Positions 1 to 9,466 are shown, counted from the stretch's first letter. The stretch: DNA of 64,000 nucleotides from Amycolatopsis vastitatis (GCF_002234595.1 NZ_NMUL01000014.1:62001-126000), one strand, 5' to 3'. The notes: a model not told the origin generated them from the sequence alone. Program-made: numbers and translations.

Positions 1-916
1 GGCCGACGAGCTGGTGACGCTCTACCAGCGGACCGCGACGCACCTGTCGATCGTCCGGTCGGTCGCGCCGGACCCGGCGTTGGTCGGGCGGCTGTCCGGG
101 CTGGTCGCGCGGGGCCGCTCGGCGGTTTCCGGAGCGCACAACCCGGCTTGGCGCGAGGTCGCGCTGTTCTTCACGCGCCGGTTCCCCGCCGCGGTCTACC
201 TCTCGCGGCGCTGGTGGATCCCGGCCGCGCTGGCGTCCATCGCGGTGATGGTGGTGATCGCCGTCTGGGTCGCGGGCGACCCGCACGTGCGCGCGGCGAT
301 CGCGACGCCGGAGGAGCTGAACGCGCTGACCAAGCCCGGCGGCGAAGCCGAGAGCTACTACTCGACCTCGCCGGCGACGTCGTTCGCGGCGCAGGTGTGG
401 ACGAACAACGCGTGGGTGACGGCGACGTGCCTGTTCCTCGGCATCGCGCTGGGCCTGCCGGTGATCGGCGCGCTCTGGCTGAACTCGCTCAACGCCGGCG
501 TCATCATCGGCGCGATGAGCGCGGCGGGCCGCGGGGACGTGATGATCGGCCTCCTGCTGCCGCACGGCCTCCTGGAGCTGACGGCGGTGTTCGTCGCGGC
601 GGGCACCGGGCTGCGGCTCGGCTGGACGGTCGTCGACCCGGGCCGCCGGTCCCGCACCGCGGCGCTGGCCGAGCAGGGCCGGTCGGTGGTGATCATGGCG
701 ATGGGGCTGGCGTGCGTGCTGTTCGTCTCGGGGGTCATCGAGGCGTTCGTGACGCCGTCGGGCTGGCCGACGTGGGTCCGCGTCGGCATCGGCGTGCTCG
801 TGGAAGTGGCGTTCCTGACTTACGTCTTCACGCTCGGCCGCCGCGCGGCCCGCGATGGGGAGGTAGGCGACCTCGACGCGCGCGACGCCGGAGACGCCCT
901 GCCCGAGTCCGCCTAG
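1..916 (+). CDS. SpoIIM-like integral membrane protein (5' end outside window)
   Basis: Multi-spanning membrane protein of the stage II sporulation protein M-like (DUF95) family, whose role in actinomycetes is not established. The reading frame is open from the first bases of the window, with in-frame ADELVTLYQR before a GTG at 14, so the N-terminus is probably cut off by the window edge. Hydrophobic segments lie near residues 65-85, 130-150, 155-175, 180-200, 225-245 and 255-275 counted from the GTG. The stop overlaps the stop of the converging DUF58 gene by 4 nt (CTAG). In many actinomycetes SpoIIM-like genes sit beside DUF58/MoxR clusters, as here, which suggests a shared envelope function; this is inference. 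Confidence 0.8.
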   Translation, partial: ADELVTLYQRTATHLSIVRSVAPDPALVGRLSGLVARGRSAVSGAHNPAWREVALFFTRRFPAAVYLSRRWWIPAALASIAVMVVIAVWVAGDPHVRAAIATPEELNALTKPGGEAESYYSTSPATSFAAQVWTNNAWVTATCLFLGIALGLPVIGALWLNSLNAGVIIGAMSAAGRGDVMIGLLLPHGLLELTAVFVAAGTGLRLGWTVVDPGRRSRTAALAEQGRSVVIMAMGLACVLFVSGVIEAFVTPSGWPTWVRVGIGVLVEVAFLTYVFTLGRRAARDGEVGDLDARDAGDALPESA

Positions 917-2205
917 AGCCGTCCCGCGGCTTTCAGCGCCAGGTAGCGGTCCGCCAACGCGGGCGGCAGTTCCTCCGGGACCGCGTCCACCACGCCGACT
1001 CCGTGCCGCGCCAGCCGTTCGGTCACGCGCAGGCGCTCGGCCACCGTTCGCGAGGCCGACGCCGCGTCGTAGACCGCTTCCGCGTCCTCACGACCGGTCA
1101 GCATCTCCGCCACCCGCGGGTCCGCCACCGACGCGACGATCAGCTCGTGCCGCGCGGTCAGCGAACTGAGCACCGGGAACAGCCCTTCCTCCAGGGGCGC
1201 CGCGTCCAGTCCCGTCAGCAGGACCACCAGCGCGCGGCGGCGGGTCCGCCGGAGCACCTCCGCGACCATCCCCCGCGCGTCCGTCTCGATCAGCGACGGC
1301 TCCAGCGGCGCCATCGCGTTCACCAGTGACGTCAGCAACGCCGCGCCCGACGAGCCCTGCACCGCCGCTCGCAGCCGCCGGTCGTAGGCCAGCAGGTCGA
1401 CGCGGTCGCCGGCCCGGGACGCCAGTGCCGCCAGCAGCAACGCCGCGTCCATCGCCGCGTCCAAGCGCGGCGCGTCACCCACCCGGCCCGCCGAAACCCG
1501 GCCGGTGTCGAGCACCAGCACGACGTGCCGGTCGCGCTCGGGACGCCAGGTCCGGACCATGACGTCGGCCGCCCGCGCGGTCGCCCGCCAGTCGATCGAC
1601 CGGACGTCGTCGCCGATGACGTACTCGCGCAGCGAGTCGAATTCCGTGCCCTGGCCCCGGATCAGCACCGCGTTGCGGCCGTCGAGCTGCTGCAGCCGCG
1701 CCAGCCGCGAAGGCAGGTGCTTGCGGCTGTGGAACGGCGGCAGCACGCGCACCGTCCACGGCACCTCGTGCGAACCCTGCCGCGCGGCCAGGCCCAGCGG
1801 CCCGACCGACCGGACCGTCACCCGCGCCGCCGTCCGGTCGCCGCGCCGGGTCGGCCGCAACGCCGTCACCAGCGCACGCCGTTCCCCCGCCGGGACGCGC
1901 ACCGCGTGCCGGTCGGCGGCACCCGCGCTCGGCGGCCACGCGTCACGCAGCTGCCCGCGCACCGGGTGGCGGCCGGGGTTGGCCACCACCAGCGTCACCT
2001 CGCACGGCTCGCCGAGCCGCACCGACGTGTCGCCGGAGCGCGAAAACCGCAGCGGCCGGACGCTTCCGGCCAGCACCAGGTCGACCACGACCAGCACCAG
2101 CAGGGCCCCGCCGACCGCGAGGATCCCGGTGTCCGACGGCACGAGCAGCCCGACCACCAGCGCGCCGAACAGCGCCAGCAGCCCGAGCCTTCCGGTGACG
2201 GCCAT
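913..2205 (-). CDS. DUF58 domain-containing membrane protein
   Basis: 430-aa protein with two N-terminal membrane segments (about residues 5-24 and 27-47). It carries the DUF58 signature around residues 187-211 (GTEFDSLREYVIGDD then RSIDWRATAR), followed by a von Willebrand A-like fold beginning LVLDTG near residue 230. DUF58 proteins are typically encoded beside MoxR AAA ATPases and are thought to act as their substrate or partner in assembling or remodelling envelope complexes. Here the moxR stop lies 1 nt upstream of this start, so the two are almost certainly co-transcribed. It is the last gene of a five-gene minus-strand operon. The exact cellular role is unknown. Confidence 0.88.
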   Translation of the reverse strand: MAVTGRLGLLALFGALVVGLLVPSDTGILAVGGALLVLVVVDLVLAGSVRPLRFSRSGDTSVRLGEPCEVTLVVANPGRHPVRGQLRDAWPPSAGAADRHAVRVPAGERRALVTALRPTRRGDRTAARVTVRSVGPLGLAARQGSHEVPWTVRVLPPFHSRKHLPSRLARLQQLDGRNAVLIRGQGTEFDSLREYVIGDDVRSIDWRATARAADVMVRTWRPERDRHVVLVLDTGRVSAGRVGDAPRLDAAMDAALLLAALASRAGDRVDLLAYDRRLRAAVQGSSGAALLTSLVNAMAPLEPSLIETDARGMVAEVLRRTRRRALVVLLTGLDAAPLEEGLFPVLSSLTARHELIVASVADPRVAEMLTGREDAEAVYDAASASRTVAERLRVTERLARHGVGVVDAVPEELPPALADRYLALKAAGRL

Positions 2206-2206
2206 G

Positions 2207-3178
2207 TCAGCGCGGCACGGGCACGGACGCGAGCACGCGGTCCAGCACGCCGTCCGCGGTCACGCCCTCCAGCTCGGCCTCCGGCCGCACGTCCAGCCGG
2301 TGCCGCAAAGCGGGGCGCGCCAAGGCTTTCACGTCGTCGGGCGTCGCGTAGTCGCGTCCGGCGAGCCAGGCCCAGGCCCGCGCGACCGCGAGCAACGCCG
2401 TCGCGCCACGCGGTGAGACGCCGATCCGCACCGACGGCAGCTGCCGCGTCGCCCGGCACAGGTCGACGACGTACCCGATCACCTCGGGCCCGATCGTCAC
2501 CCGCGCCACCGCTTCGCGCGCCGCCGCCAGTTCCGTCGCGCCCGCGACGGATTTCAGCCCCGCCGCCGCCAGGTTGCACGGGTCGAAACCCTGCGCGTGC
2601 CGCCACAGGATGCCGATCTCGTCCTCACGCGACGGCGTCGGCATGGTCAGCTTCAGGAGGAACCGGTCCAGCTGCGCCTCCGGCAGCGGGTAGGTGCCTT
2701 CGTACTCGACGGGGTTCTGCGTGGCGATCACGATGAACGGGTCCGGCAGCGGCCGCGACTTGCCGTCGATCGAGACCTGCCGCTCCTCCATCGCCTCCAG
2801 CAGCGACGACTGCGTCTTCGGCGGCGTCCGGTTGATCTCGTCGGCCAGCAGCAGGTTCGTGAACACCGGGCCTTCGCGGAAGGAGAACTCGCCGCTGTGC
2901 GCGTCGTAGACGATCGACCCGGTGACGTCGCCGGGCATCAGGTCCGGCGTGAACTGCACGCGTGTGGTCTCCAGGTCCAGCGCCGCGGCCAGGGCCCGCA
3001 CCAGCAGCGTCTTCGCCACCCCCGGGACGCCTTCGAGCAGCACGTGCCCCCGGCAGAGCAACGCCAGGATCAACCCGGTGACGGCGGCGTCGTTGCCGAC
3101 GACGGCCTTGCCGACCTCGGCGCGCAGCGCGATCAGCGCGTCACGGGCCCCCGTCGCGTTCTCGGTAGCGCTGCTCAA
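2207..3178 (-). CDS. MoxR-family AAA+ ATPase
   Basis: 323-aa cytoplasmic AAA_3 ATPase. Walker A GVPGVAKT is at residues 50-57 and Walker B LLLADEI at about 109-115, followed by the RTPPKTQSSLLEAMEE region typical of MoxR. The C-terminal AAA lid 2 domain contains ISPRG-type residues (VSPRGATALL). MoxR ATPases act as chaperone-like factors that insert cofactors or assemble complexes, usually with DUF58/vWA proteins, and the next gene encodes such a protein. The start overlaps the DUF4350 stop by 4 nt (ATGA), indicating translational coupling. The specific client is not apparent. Confidence 0.92.
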   Translation of the reverse strand: MSSATENATGARDALIALRAEVGKAVVGNDAAVTGLILALLCRGHVLLEGVPGVAKTLLVRALAAALDLETTRVQFTPDLMPGDVTGSIVYDAHSGEFSFREGPVFTNLLLADEINRTPPKTQSSLLEAMEERQVSIDGKSRPLPDPFIVIATQNPVEYEGTYPLPEAQLDRFLLKLTMPTPSREDEIGILWRHAQGFDPCNLAAAGLKSVAGATELAAAREAVARVTIGPEVIGYVVDLCRATRQLPSVRIGVSPRGATALLAVARAWAWLAGRDYATPDDVKALARPALRHRLDVRPEAELEGVTADGVLDRVLASVPVPR

Positions 3179-4314
3179 GTTCGTCCTGCCTCTCGTTCCA
3201 CCCTGTCCAGTTCGCCGGCCAGCCGGACCAGCGCCGGGTCGTCCGGCACCGGCGGGCCGTACAGCACCGCGCCCACGTCGTTCGCCGCGCGTCCGGTGCG
3301 CGTGCTCACCGCGGTGACCAGCGCCGTCGCGTCGGCGTCGCGGGGCAGGCCCAGCGTCGTCCGCAGCCGGGTCCGCGCCGCTTCCCGCAGCGTCTCACCC
3401 GCGTGCCCGGCCGCTTTCGCCCGCCGGTACAGCCGGGCACGGCCCTCGGCGGTTTCGGCCGCCCGGACGACGATCGGCAGCGGCTCGGTGACCACCGGGC
3501 CGAGCCGCCGCGCCCGCCACAGCGCCAGCAGCGCGACCGCGATGAACGCCTGCGCGACGCCGTAGTACCAGCCGTCCGGGATGAGGTCGAAGAACGACTT
3601 GCGGGAGTCGTCCAGCCCCGGGTCCGACGCCGCCGGCAGGTACCAGACGAGCGTCGGGTGCGCCCCGAGCAAGCGCAGCGCCAGCGCCGCGTTGCCTTCT
3701 TCGGCGAGCCGCGCGTTGGTCAGCGGCGCCGCCGAACCGAGCAGCGTCGTCGTGCCACCCGCGTCGGCGAGCTGCAGCAGCGTGCCGCCGCCGTCCTCGC
3801 CGGGGTAGCACGAGCGCGCGCCGGGCGCGGAGTAGCCGGCCCCGCCCAGCGTCACGTTGCCCGCCGCGACCGCCGCGGCGACCGTGCACTGCGGGCTCAG
3901 CACGGCGATGGCGCTCTGGCCCGCCTTCTGCACCAGCGGCAGCGAGTCGTGCAGCGTCCGCTCCCCCGGCGTCACCAGGACGACGTCCGCGGCACGCGCC
4001 CGCAGCGCATCGAGCCGCTTCGCCGGGACCAGGTCCGGCTGGGTGACGAGCAGCGTGGCGCCTTCGCCGAGCTGGTCGTCCGCCTCGGCCATCGTGCGCG
4101 CGGTCCGGACGTCGACGCCCTGGTCTCCCAGGAGCTTCGCGAGCGCGTGCGCGCCGCCCGGTTCGTAGGAGCCGGGTTCGAGCGCGCCGTAGGCCTGCTC
4201 CCCGCGGCCGAGCAGGAGCAGGGCGCCGGCGCCGAAGATCAGGGCGACGAGAGCGAGCGGGACGCGGGCGCCGCGCCAGATCCGGCGCAGGTCCGGCGAG
4301 ACCGAGGTACTCAC
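3175..4314 (-). CDS. DUF4350 domain-containing membrane protein
   Basis: 379-aa protein with one N-terminal membrane segment (about residues 18-36), an extracytoplasmic DUF4350 domain (about 40-245) and a second membrane segment (about 253-270) before a basic cytoplasmic tail. DUF4350 proteins are regularly found between DUF4129 and MoxR genes in actinobacteria. The gene overlaps both neighbours by 4 nt, so it is translated as part of the same operon. No catalytic motif is visible; it probably forms part of an envelope complex served by the MoxR ATPase, which is inferred from context only. Confidence 0.85.
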   Translation of the reverse strand: MSTSVSPDLRRIWRGARVPLALVALIFGAGALLLLGRGEQAYGALEPGSYEPGGAHALAKLLGDQGVDVRTARTMAEADDQLGEGATLLVTQPDLVPAKRLDALRARAADVVLVTPGERTLHDSLPLVQKAGQSAIAVLSPQCTVAAAVAAGNVTLGGAGYSAPGARSCYPGEDGGGTLLQLADAGGTTTLLGSAAPLTNARLAEEGNAALALRLLGAHPTLVWYLPAASDPGLDDSRKSFFDLIPDGWYYGVAQAFIAVALLALWRARRLGPVVTEPLPIVVRAAETAEGRARLYRRAKAAGHAGETLREAARTRLRTTLGLPRDADATALVTAVSTRTGRAANDVGAVLYGPPVPDDPALVRLAGELDRVEREAGRT

Positions 4315-4952
4315 GAGCCCGCCATGGCGACCGGCCGCTCACGGCGGCAGCGTTCGTCCAGCTCGGTCAGCGCGCGGTACGCCGCTTCGGTGCCTTCGCG
4401 GCCGCCGTAGTGGACGTCGTCGAAGAGCCGCGCGCCCTGCCGCAGCTCGTCCGCGACGTTCGGCAGCAGCACTCCGGCCTCGGCGGCGGCTTCGTCGGCT
4501 GTCCGGCCCGAGCGGGCGTCGAGCAGCGCGCGTTCCTCCAAGGCCCGCACGACGGCGCGGAAGCGGTCTCGGACGGCGTCGCCGTAGCGGTCCGCGGCCG
4601 CGGCTTCGGCGGCCGAGCGGCGGTAGTCGTCGGCGCTCTGGCGTTTCCCGCCGAAGACCACCCGGTCGGCGTGGGACGCGCGGGCGACTTTGCCGGTGCG
4701 CAGCCGGATCACGACGCCGAGCACGATCAGCAGGACGACGAGCAGCAGCAGCCCGAAGGCGCCGCCGGGGACCACCGAAGACACGCTGTTCAGCAGCTTT
4801 TCCACTTGCTCGCCGAGCCACTGCGCGGCTTCTTGCAAGGGGCTCGGCCGCGCGTCCCGGTACTTCGGGTCCGACAGCTCCTGAGCCGCCGCGCGCCGCG
4901 CCGAGTCCCGGTCGATGTCGACCGGGACGTCTCCGAGCAGCAGCGTCACCAT
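4311..4952 (-). CDS. DUF4129 domain-containing protein
   Basis: 213-aa protein beginning MVTLLLGDVPVDIDRD. It has one membrane span at about residues 65-87 and a C-terminal cytoplasmic DUF4129 domain containing AVRDRFRAVVRALEER and the RTADEAAAEAG region. The ATG at 4952 was chosen because the protein matches the family from there; a GTG at 4949 is an alternative that would give a 4-nt overlap with the preceding gene. A much longer in-frame extension upstream is only a shadow of the neighbouring membrane protein gene. It belongs to the DUF58/MoxR/DUF4350 operon. Function unknown. Confidence 0.85.
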   Translation of the reverse strand: MVTLLLGDVPVDIDRDSARRAAAQELSDPKYRDARPSPLQEAAQWLGEQVEKLLNSVSSVVPGGAFGLLLLVVLLIVLGVVIRLRTGKVARASHADRVVFGGKRQSADDYRRSAAEAAAADRYGDAVRDRFRAVVRALEERALLDARSGRTADEAAAEAGVLLPNVADELRQGARLFDDVHYGGREGTEAAYRALTELDERCRRERPVAMAGS

Positions 4953-6136
4953 GCCTGCGGCGGCTGGACCCCGGCCGCGCGCGCCAGCTCGATGTCCATG
5001 CCTTCGCGGCGCATCCGCTGGTCGAGGTAGACGATCACGGTGACGAGCGTGACGAACGGGATCGCGATCGTGCCGGAGATGATCTGCCCGGCCGACTGCA
5101 GCAGCAGGTCGCCGGTGCTCGGCACGTACACCTTGCCGGGGTTCATGAACTGGCTGAACAGGCCGGCGCCGACGTTGAACGGCAGCTGGATGATGCTTTC
5201 GAAGAACGACTGGATGATGTAGGCCAGGAAGAGGACGCCGAACACGCGCCAGAACGCGCCGGAGACGAGCTTGACCGACCGGGAGAACGCCTCCTTGAAC
5301 GTCCCGCGTTCGAGCACCAGCGCCGGGGCCGCGAGCGCCCAGAACACCCAGGCGAGCACGCCGGGGATGATGCAGAGCATCAGGCCGACCGTGGTGCCCA
5401 GCGCGTAGACGACCGCCACGCCGAACAGCGGCAGCAGCCGCGGCCGCACTTCGCGCCACGCGATCGCGAAGGAGACTTCGCGGCCCAGCGCGGCCTTGCC
5501 CATCACCGCGGCCATCAGGCCGGTGGTGATCGTCATCAGCAGCGCCGAGACCAGTGCGGCCGGGATGGCGACGAAGAAGAGGTCGCCGAGCGCGCCGAAC
5601 ATGGCGTTCCACACCTCCGCCGGGGTCGCGCCGGGGCCGGGCGCGGCGGTCGAGGCGAGGCTCTGGAGGTCGGCGAGCAGGAACTTCTGCGTGAGGAACG
5701 TGAGCCCGGCCGTGATCACCGCCATCACCGCGCCGATGCCCAGCACGAGCAGCGGGTGACGGCGGATCGCGGTGATCGCGCCGTCGAGGATGTCGCCGAT
5801 GTTGAGCGGCCGCAGCGCGATCACGCCGGGTTTGCCGAGCCCGTGCGGGCTCCACCGCGGCGCCTGCGCGTACTGCGGGCCGCCGTAGGGCGGCTGTCCC
5901 GGCGCCTGCCAGCCGGGCGGCGGCGTGGCCTGCTGTCCCGGTGCCTGCCAACCGGGCGGCGGAGCGGCCGGGGAGTCCGGGGCCTGCCATCCCCGCGGCG
6001 GGGTCGCCGATGACGCGGCGTGATCTTCGGCCGGTTTCGGTTCACCCGATCCAGGGGCGGGAGCCTGGGGGAAACCCTGGCTCGGTGTCGGCGTGTCGGC
6101 GCCCTCTCCGCCGGGCGCGCCACCGGTGTCTGTCAT
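4946..6136 (-). CDS. Multi-pass membrane protein with proline-rich N-terminus (glycerophosphodiester phosphodiesterase membrane-domain-like)
   Basis: 396-aa protein starting MTDTGGAPGG. A roughly 100-residue cytoplasmic-type Pro/Gly/Ala-rich tail contains repeated GWQAPG(Q/D) motifs (four copies). It is followed by about six hydrophobic segments resembling the membrane domain found in glycerophosphoryl diester phosphodiesterase relatives, without an attached catalytic domain. The ATG at 6136 has a purine-rich RBS (GGCGAGGGG); an upstream GTG would add 18 unconserved residues. It is the first gene of the DUF4129-DUF58 operon and overlaps the DUF4129 start. The GWQAP repeats may be interaction motifs. 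Confidence 0.8.
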   Translation of the reverse strand: MTDTGGAPGGEGADTPTPSQGFPQAPAPGSGEPKPAEDHAASSATPPRGWQAPDSPAAPPPGWQAPGQQATPPPGWQAPGQPPYGGPQYAQAPRWSPHGLGKPGVIALRPLNIGDILDGAITAIRRHPLLVLGIGAVMAVITAGLTFLTQKFLLADLQSLASTAAPGPGATPAEVWNAMFGALGDLFFVAIPAALVSALLMTITTGLMAAVMGKAALGREVSFAIAWREVRPRLLPLFGVAVVYALGTTVGLMLCIIPGVLAWVFWALAAPALVLERGTFKEAFSRSVKLVSGAFWRVFGVLFLAYIIQSFFESIIQLPFNVGAGLFSQFMNPGKVYVPSTGDLLLQSAGQIISGTIAIPFVTLVTVIVYLDQRMRREGMDIELARAAGVQPPQAW

Positions 6137-6329
6137 CGAAGCCCCTCGCCTGCAGTACCTGCTTGACGACACTCTCTCAGAGCCGGTCACACCCGGCCAG
6201 ACCTGGGGTGACGTCCGCGGGCCGTGACCGCACGCGCACGGATGGGTGCGAGAGGACCCATTCCCCCGATATGCTGAACGGCGGATCGGGTACCCCCGGT
6301 CCGTACCGAGACCCTTCGGGACTGCCTAG

Positions 6330-7406
6330 ATGACGCAACCGCCCCACGGCCAGGTACCGCCTCGCGGAACCGTCCAGCCGCCGCCGGTGCCGGATGCGCA
6401 ACCGGATCTCCCGTGGCTGGGCCGTCCTCACACCGTGTCCGCCCCGAAGCGCCGTTCGCCGGCGGCGGTGATCGGCGTGTGCCTCGGCGCGGTCGCCGTG
6501 CTGGTGCTCGGCCTGGTCGCGATCGTGGCACTCAACCGCGCCGAGACGCCGCTGGCCAATGCGAACTTCCGCGACGCCCCGACGTCCCAGGACGTCCCTT
6601 CGCAGCTGCCCGGCGGCGCGGGTGCGCCGGCGTCCGGGCCGCCCAGTCCCTCGGCCTCGCTGTCGGCGCCCAGCGCGACCGGCCCGCAGAAGATCCTCAA
6701 GCTCGCCGACCACCCGATCCTGCAGGACCCCAACGCCGGCCTGCAGAACCGCACCTGCACCCTCCCGGCCTGGCAGAGCACGCAGGCCGGCGCGGAAGCG
6801 TTCTTCACCGCCGCCAGCAAGTGCCTCGACGCCGCGTGGGGCCCGTTCCTCGAGGCCTACCACCTGCCGTTCACGCCGCCGGCGCTGCACTTCCCGACCG
6901 GCGCGAGCTTCGAGACCGAGTGCGGCACCATCCAGGTCGGCATCGCGACCGCCGCGTACTACTGCGAAAACAACCTGTACGTCCCGTTCCGCGGCCTGCA
7001 GACCGACCAGTACGGCAACAACCCCGGCGTCTACCTGGCCCTGTTCGCCCACGAGTACGGCCACCACGTCCAGGAGGTCGCCGGGCTGATGGACGCGGCC
7101 TGGCAGAAGATCTACGAGGCCGGCCAGAACAGCCCGGCCGGGCTCGAGATGTCGCGGCGCAAGGAGCTGCAGGCCCAGTGCTTCTCGGGGATGTTCCTCG
7201 GCGCGCACGTCGACCAGGGCGGCACGATCAGCCGCGACATGTACAACAAGGCCTGGAACGACCAGGAGACCCGCGGCGACAACACCTCCCGCAGCCACGA
7301 CCACGGGACGAACGCGCACTACGCGTCCTGGTGGCGGGCGGGCGCGACGAGCAACCGGATCGCCGACTGCAACACGTTCGCGGCGCCGTCGTCCGAGGTC
7401 AGCTGA
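6330..7406 (+). CDS. Membrane-anchored neutral zinc metallopeptidase
   Basis: 358-aa protein of the putative neutral zinc metallopeptidase family (PF04228, YpfJ-like). A proline-rich N-terminus precedes one membrane span (about residues 45-68) and a low-complexity Pro/Ser linker. The catalytic domain has the zinc motif HEYGH at residues 241-245 (FAHEYGHHVQEVAGL), then RRKELQAQCFSGMFLG, where the third ligand region lies. Orientation suggests the catalytic domain is outside the cell. The ATG at 6330 is the first start after the divergent promoter region. The stop overlaps the converging small membrane protein gene by 8 nt. Substrate unknown. Confidence 0.88.
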   Translation: MTQPPHGQVPPRGTVQPPPVPDAQPDLPWLGRPHTVSAPKRRSPAAVIGVCLGAVAVLVLGLVAIVALNRAETPLANANFRDAPTSQDVPSQLPGGAGAPASGPPSPSASLSAPSATGPQKILKLADHPILQDPNAGLQNRTCTLPAWQSTQAGAEAFFTAASKCLDAAWGPFLEAYHLPFTPPALHFPTGASFETECGTIQVGIATAAYYCENNLYVPFRGLQTDQYGNNPGVYLALFAHEYGHHVQEVAGLMDAAWQKIYEAGQNSPAGLEMSRRKELQAQCFSGMFLGAHVDQGGTISRDMYNKAWNDQETRGDNTSRSHDHGTNAHYASWWRAGATSNRIADCNTFAAPSSEVS

Positions 7407-7875
7407 CCTTTGCGGGCTTCGGCCTCGCTGTTCCGGGACGCAGCGGGATGCTCAGCCAGAGGTAGACGAACATCCCGCCGGAGAAGCAGGCGAACACCAG
7501 CAGCGCGAGCCCCAGCGGGCGCCGCGCGTCGGACGAGCCCGTCGACGTGTCCGCGGCGGTGACGGTGACCGCGCCCTGGTCCGGCAGCACGTCGGGCACG
7601 CTGACCTCGACGCGTTCGTCCTGCCCGTGCCCGCAGCCGTTGAGCCTGCCCTCGTGGGTCTTCCCGGCGACGGTGAACTTGACGGTCTCGACGGCGTCCG
7701 GCCGGTCGCACGGCGCCGGCTTGGTCACCTCGGCCTGCACCGGCGCGCCGGCGACGTCGCTCGTGATACCCAGCAGGCCGGGTCCGGCCAGCCAGGCGAG
7801 CAGCACGACGAGCACGCCCGCCGCGGCGGGGATCGCCACCGTGGGCCACTTCAGGGCGAGGGATCGCGGGGGCAC
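7399..7875 (-). CDS. Small two-span membrane protein, unknown function
   Basis: 158-aa protein with a membrane span at about residues 12-33, an extracytoplasmic loop of about 85 residues holding two cysteines (PCDRPD and NGCGHG, a plausible disulphide), and a second span at about 122-142. No family was recognised. The start is GTG at 7875; an ATG nearby is out of frame. It converges on the zinc metallopeptidase gene with an 8-nt overlap and lies 52 nt upstream of the K+ channel stop on the same strand, so it may be read through from that gene. Confidence 0.65.
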   Translation of the reverse strand: MPPRSLALKWPTVAIPAAAGVLVVLLAWLAGPGLLGITSDVAGAPVQAEVTKPAPCDRPDAVETVKFTVAGKTHEGRLNGCGHGQDERVEVSVPDVLPDQGAVTVTAADTSTGSSDARRPLGLALLVFACFSGGMFVYLWLSIPLRPGTARPKPAKVS

Positions 7876-7927
7876 TTCGCCATGGTTCCAGATCCCGCGG
7901 CCAAAACCCAGGTGCCCTGGTCGGACG

Positions 7928-9010
7928 TCAGCGCTGCGCTATTTTGTCCGTCTGCGTCACCTTTTTGACGTACAGGAGCTTGTCGCCGGGCTCGATGGCG
8001 TCGGCCTGCGGGGCGTCGACGCGGTAGAGGACGCCGTCGCGGACCACGCCGAGCACGAGGTCCGGCAGGTGCCGCGGCGACCCGCCCTCCTCCGACGGCT
8101 CGACCGGCCGCTCGGCGATCGCCAGCCCGGACTCGGGCGTGAGCAGGTCCTCCATGATGTCCACGACCAGCGGCGTCGACGTCGCCATGCCGAGCAGCCG
8201 CCCGGCCGTCTCGCTGGAGACGACGACCTGGTTGGCCCCCGACTGCTTGAGCAGGTGGACGTTCTCCGCCTCCCGCACCGACGCGACGATGTGCGCCTTG
8301 GGCGCGAGCTCACGCGCGGTCAGCGTCACGAGCACCGCCGTGTCGTCCCGGTTCGGGGCGACGACGACCGCGCGCGCGTGCTGCACCGCGGCGACGCGCA
8401 GGACGTCGGACCGGGTGGCCGAGCCGTGCACGGCGACGAGGCCGAGCGCGCTCGCCGCGTCGAGGGCCTGCTGGTCGGTGTCGACGACGACGATCTGGCC
8501 CGGGGCGACGTTCTCGTCGCCGAGCAGCGCGTTGACGGCGGACCGGCCCTTGGTGCCGAACCCGACGACGACCGTGTGGTCGCGCACCTTCGTCCTCCAC
8601 TTCTGGATCTTGAACGCCTGGCGGGAGCGCTCGGTGAGCACTTCCAGGGTGGTCCCGACCAGGACGATGAGGAAGAGCACCCGCAGCGGGGTGATCACCA
8701 GGACGTTCACCAGCCGGGCGGACGCCGTGACGGGCGCGATGTCGCCGTAACCGGTCGTCGACAGCGAGACGGTGGCGTAGTACAGGCTGTCGAGCAGGGA
8801 CAGGCCGTCGCCGTTCGCGTCGCGGTAGCCGTCGCGGTCGACGTAGACGATGATCACCGTGGCCAGCAGCGCGAGCAGCGCGCCGATGATCCGCTTCACG
8901 ATCGAGCGGAGCGGGCTGACCGTCAGCTCGGGCATCCGCAGGACGCCCACGAGCTCGTGGTCCGGCCGATCGGTCAGACTGCCCAGCGGCAACCGTTTCA
9001 GGGCTTTCAT
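7928..9010 (-). CDS. Potassium channel with RCK/TrkA-N regulatory domain
   Basis: 360-aa 2-TM potassium channel subunit. TM1 is at about residues 40-57, the pore helix and selectivity filter TTGYGD at 85-90, and TM2 at about 103-122. The cytoplasmic RCK N domain has the nucleotide-binding Rossmann motif VVVGFGTKGRSAV (147-159) and is followed by a TrkA-C-like domain ending near residue 345. It should form a ligand-gated K+ channel in the plasma membrane. M. tuberculosis Rv3200c is the positional counterpart, lying next to adnB as here (separated by the DoxX gene in this window). Transcription is divergent from doxX-like. Confidence 0.9.
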   Translation of the reverse strand: MKALKRLPLGSLTDRPDHELVGVLRMPELTVSPLRSIVKRIIGALLALLATVIIVYVDRDGYRDANGDGLSLLDSLYYATVSLSTTGYGDIAPVTASARLVNVLVITPLRVLFLIVLVGTTLEVLTERSRQAFKIQKWRTKVRDHTVVVGFGTKGRSAVNALLGDENVAPGQIVVVDTDQQALDAASALGLVAVHGSATRSDVLRVAAVQHARAVVVAPNRDDTAVLVTLTARELAPKAHIVASVREAENVHLLKQSGANQVVVSSETAGRLLGMATSTPLVVDIMEDLLTPESGLAIAERPVEPSEEGGSPRHLPDLVLGVVRDGVLYRVDAPQADAIEPGDKLLYVKKVTQTDKIAQR

Positions 9011-9089
9011 GCTGGCTCGTGTCGAGCGTCACTCACGCCCGGAGGATAGCCGAACCGGACACCGCGCCGCCGCGTGAAACGATGAGTTC

Positions 9090-9464
9090 ATGGCAATCTC
9101 GCAACGGCCCGCGCACTTCCTCGCCGGACTGCTGACCGTCGGCGGTCTCATGCACTTCGTGAAGCCGAAGCCGTACGACGCCCAGATCCCGAAGCAGCTG
9201 CCGGGTTCCCCACGGACGTGGACCTACGCCTCCGGCGTCGCGGAAATCGGCGTCGCCGCGGCGATCGCCGCACCGCGCACCCGCCGCCTCGGCGGGCTGG
9301 CCGCGGCGCTGCTGTTCGTCGGCATCTTCCCGGCGAACGTGAAGATGGCCGTCGACGCCCACCGCAAGCAGGCCCCGGCGAAGCTCCGCGCGATCACCCT
9401 CGGCCGTCTCCCCCTCCAGTGGCCCCTGGTCACCTGGGCCCTGAAGGTCCGCGACAACGCCTGA
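9090..9464 (+). CDS. DoxX family membrane protein
   Basis: 124-aa membrane protein of the DoxX/MauE-like family with about four short hydrophobic segments and the conserved HFVKPKPYDAQIPKQLPG region near residues 22-40. DoxX-like proteins are linked to quinone or sulphur redox metabolism and oxidative stress resistance in other bacteria, but the substrate here is not evident. The gene is divergent from the K+ channel gene and its stop falls at the edge of a 21-bp repeat array that fills the gap to the converging adnB. Confidence 0.8.
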   Translation: MAISQRPAHFLAGLLTVGGLMHFVKPKPYDAQIPKQLPGSPRTWTYASGVAEIGVAAAIAAPRTRRLGGLAAALLFVGIFPANVKMAVDAHRKQAPAKLRAITLGRLPLQWPLVTWALKVRDNA

Positions 9465-9466
9465 GC

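Noticed and set aside
4311..5990. A 559-residue reading frame including DUF4129
   Set aside because: Only the last 213 residues resemble a real protein; the rest is a shadow of the overlapping membrane protein gene.
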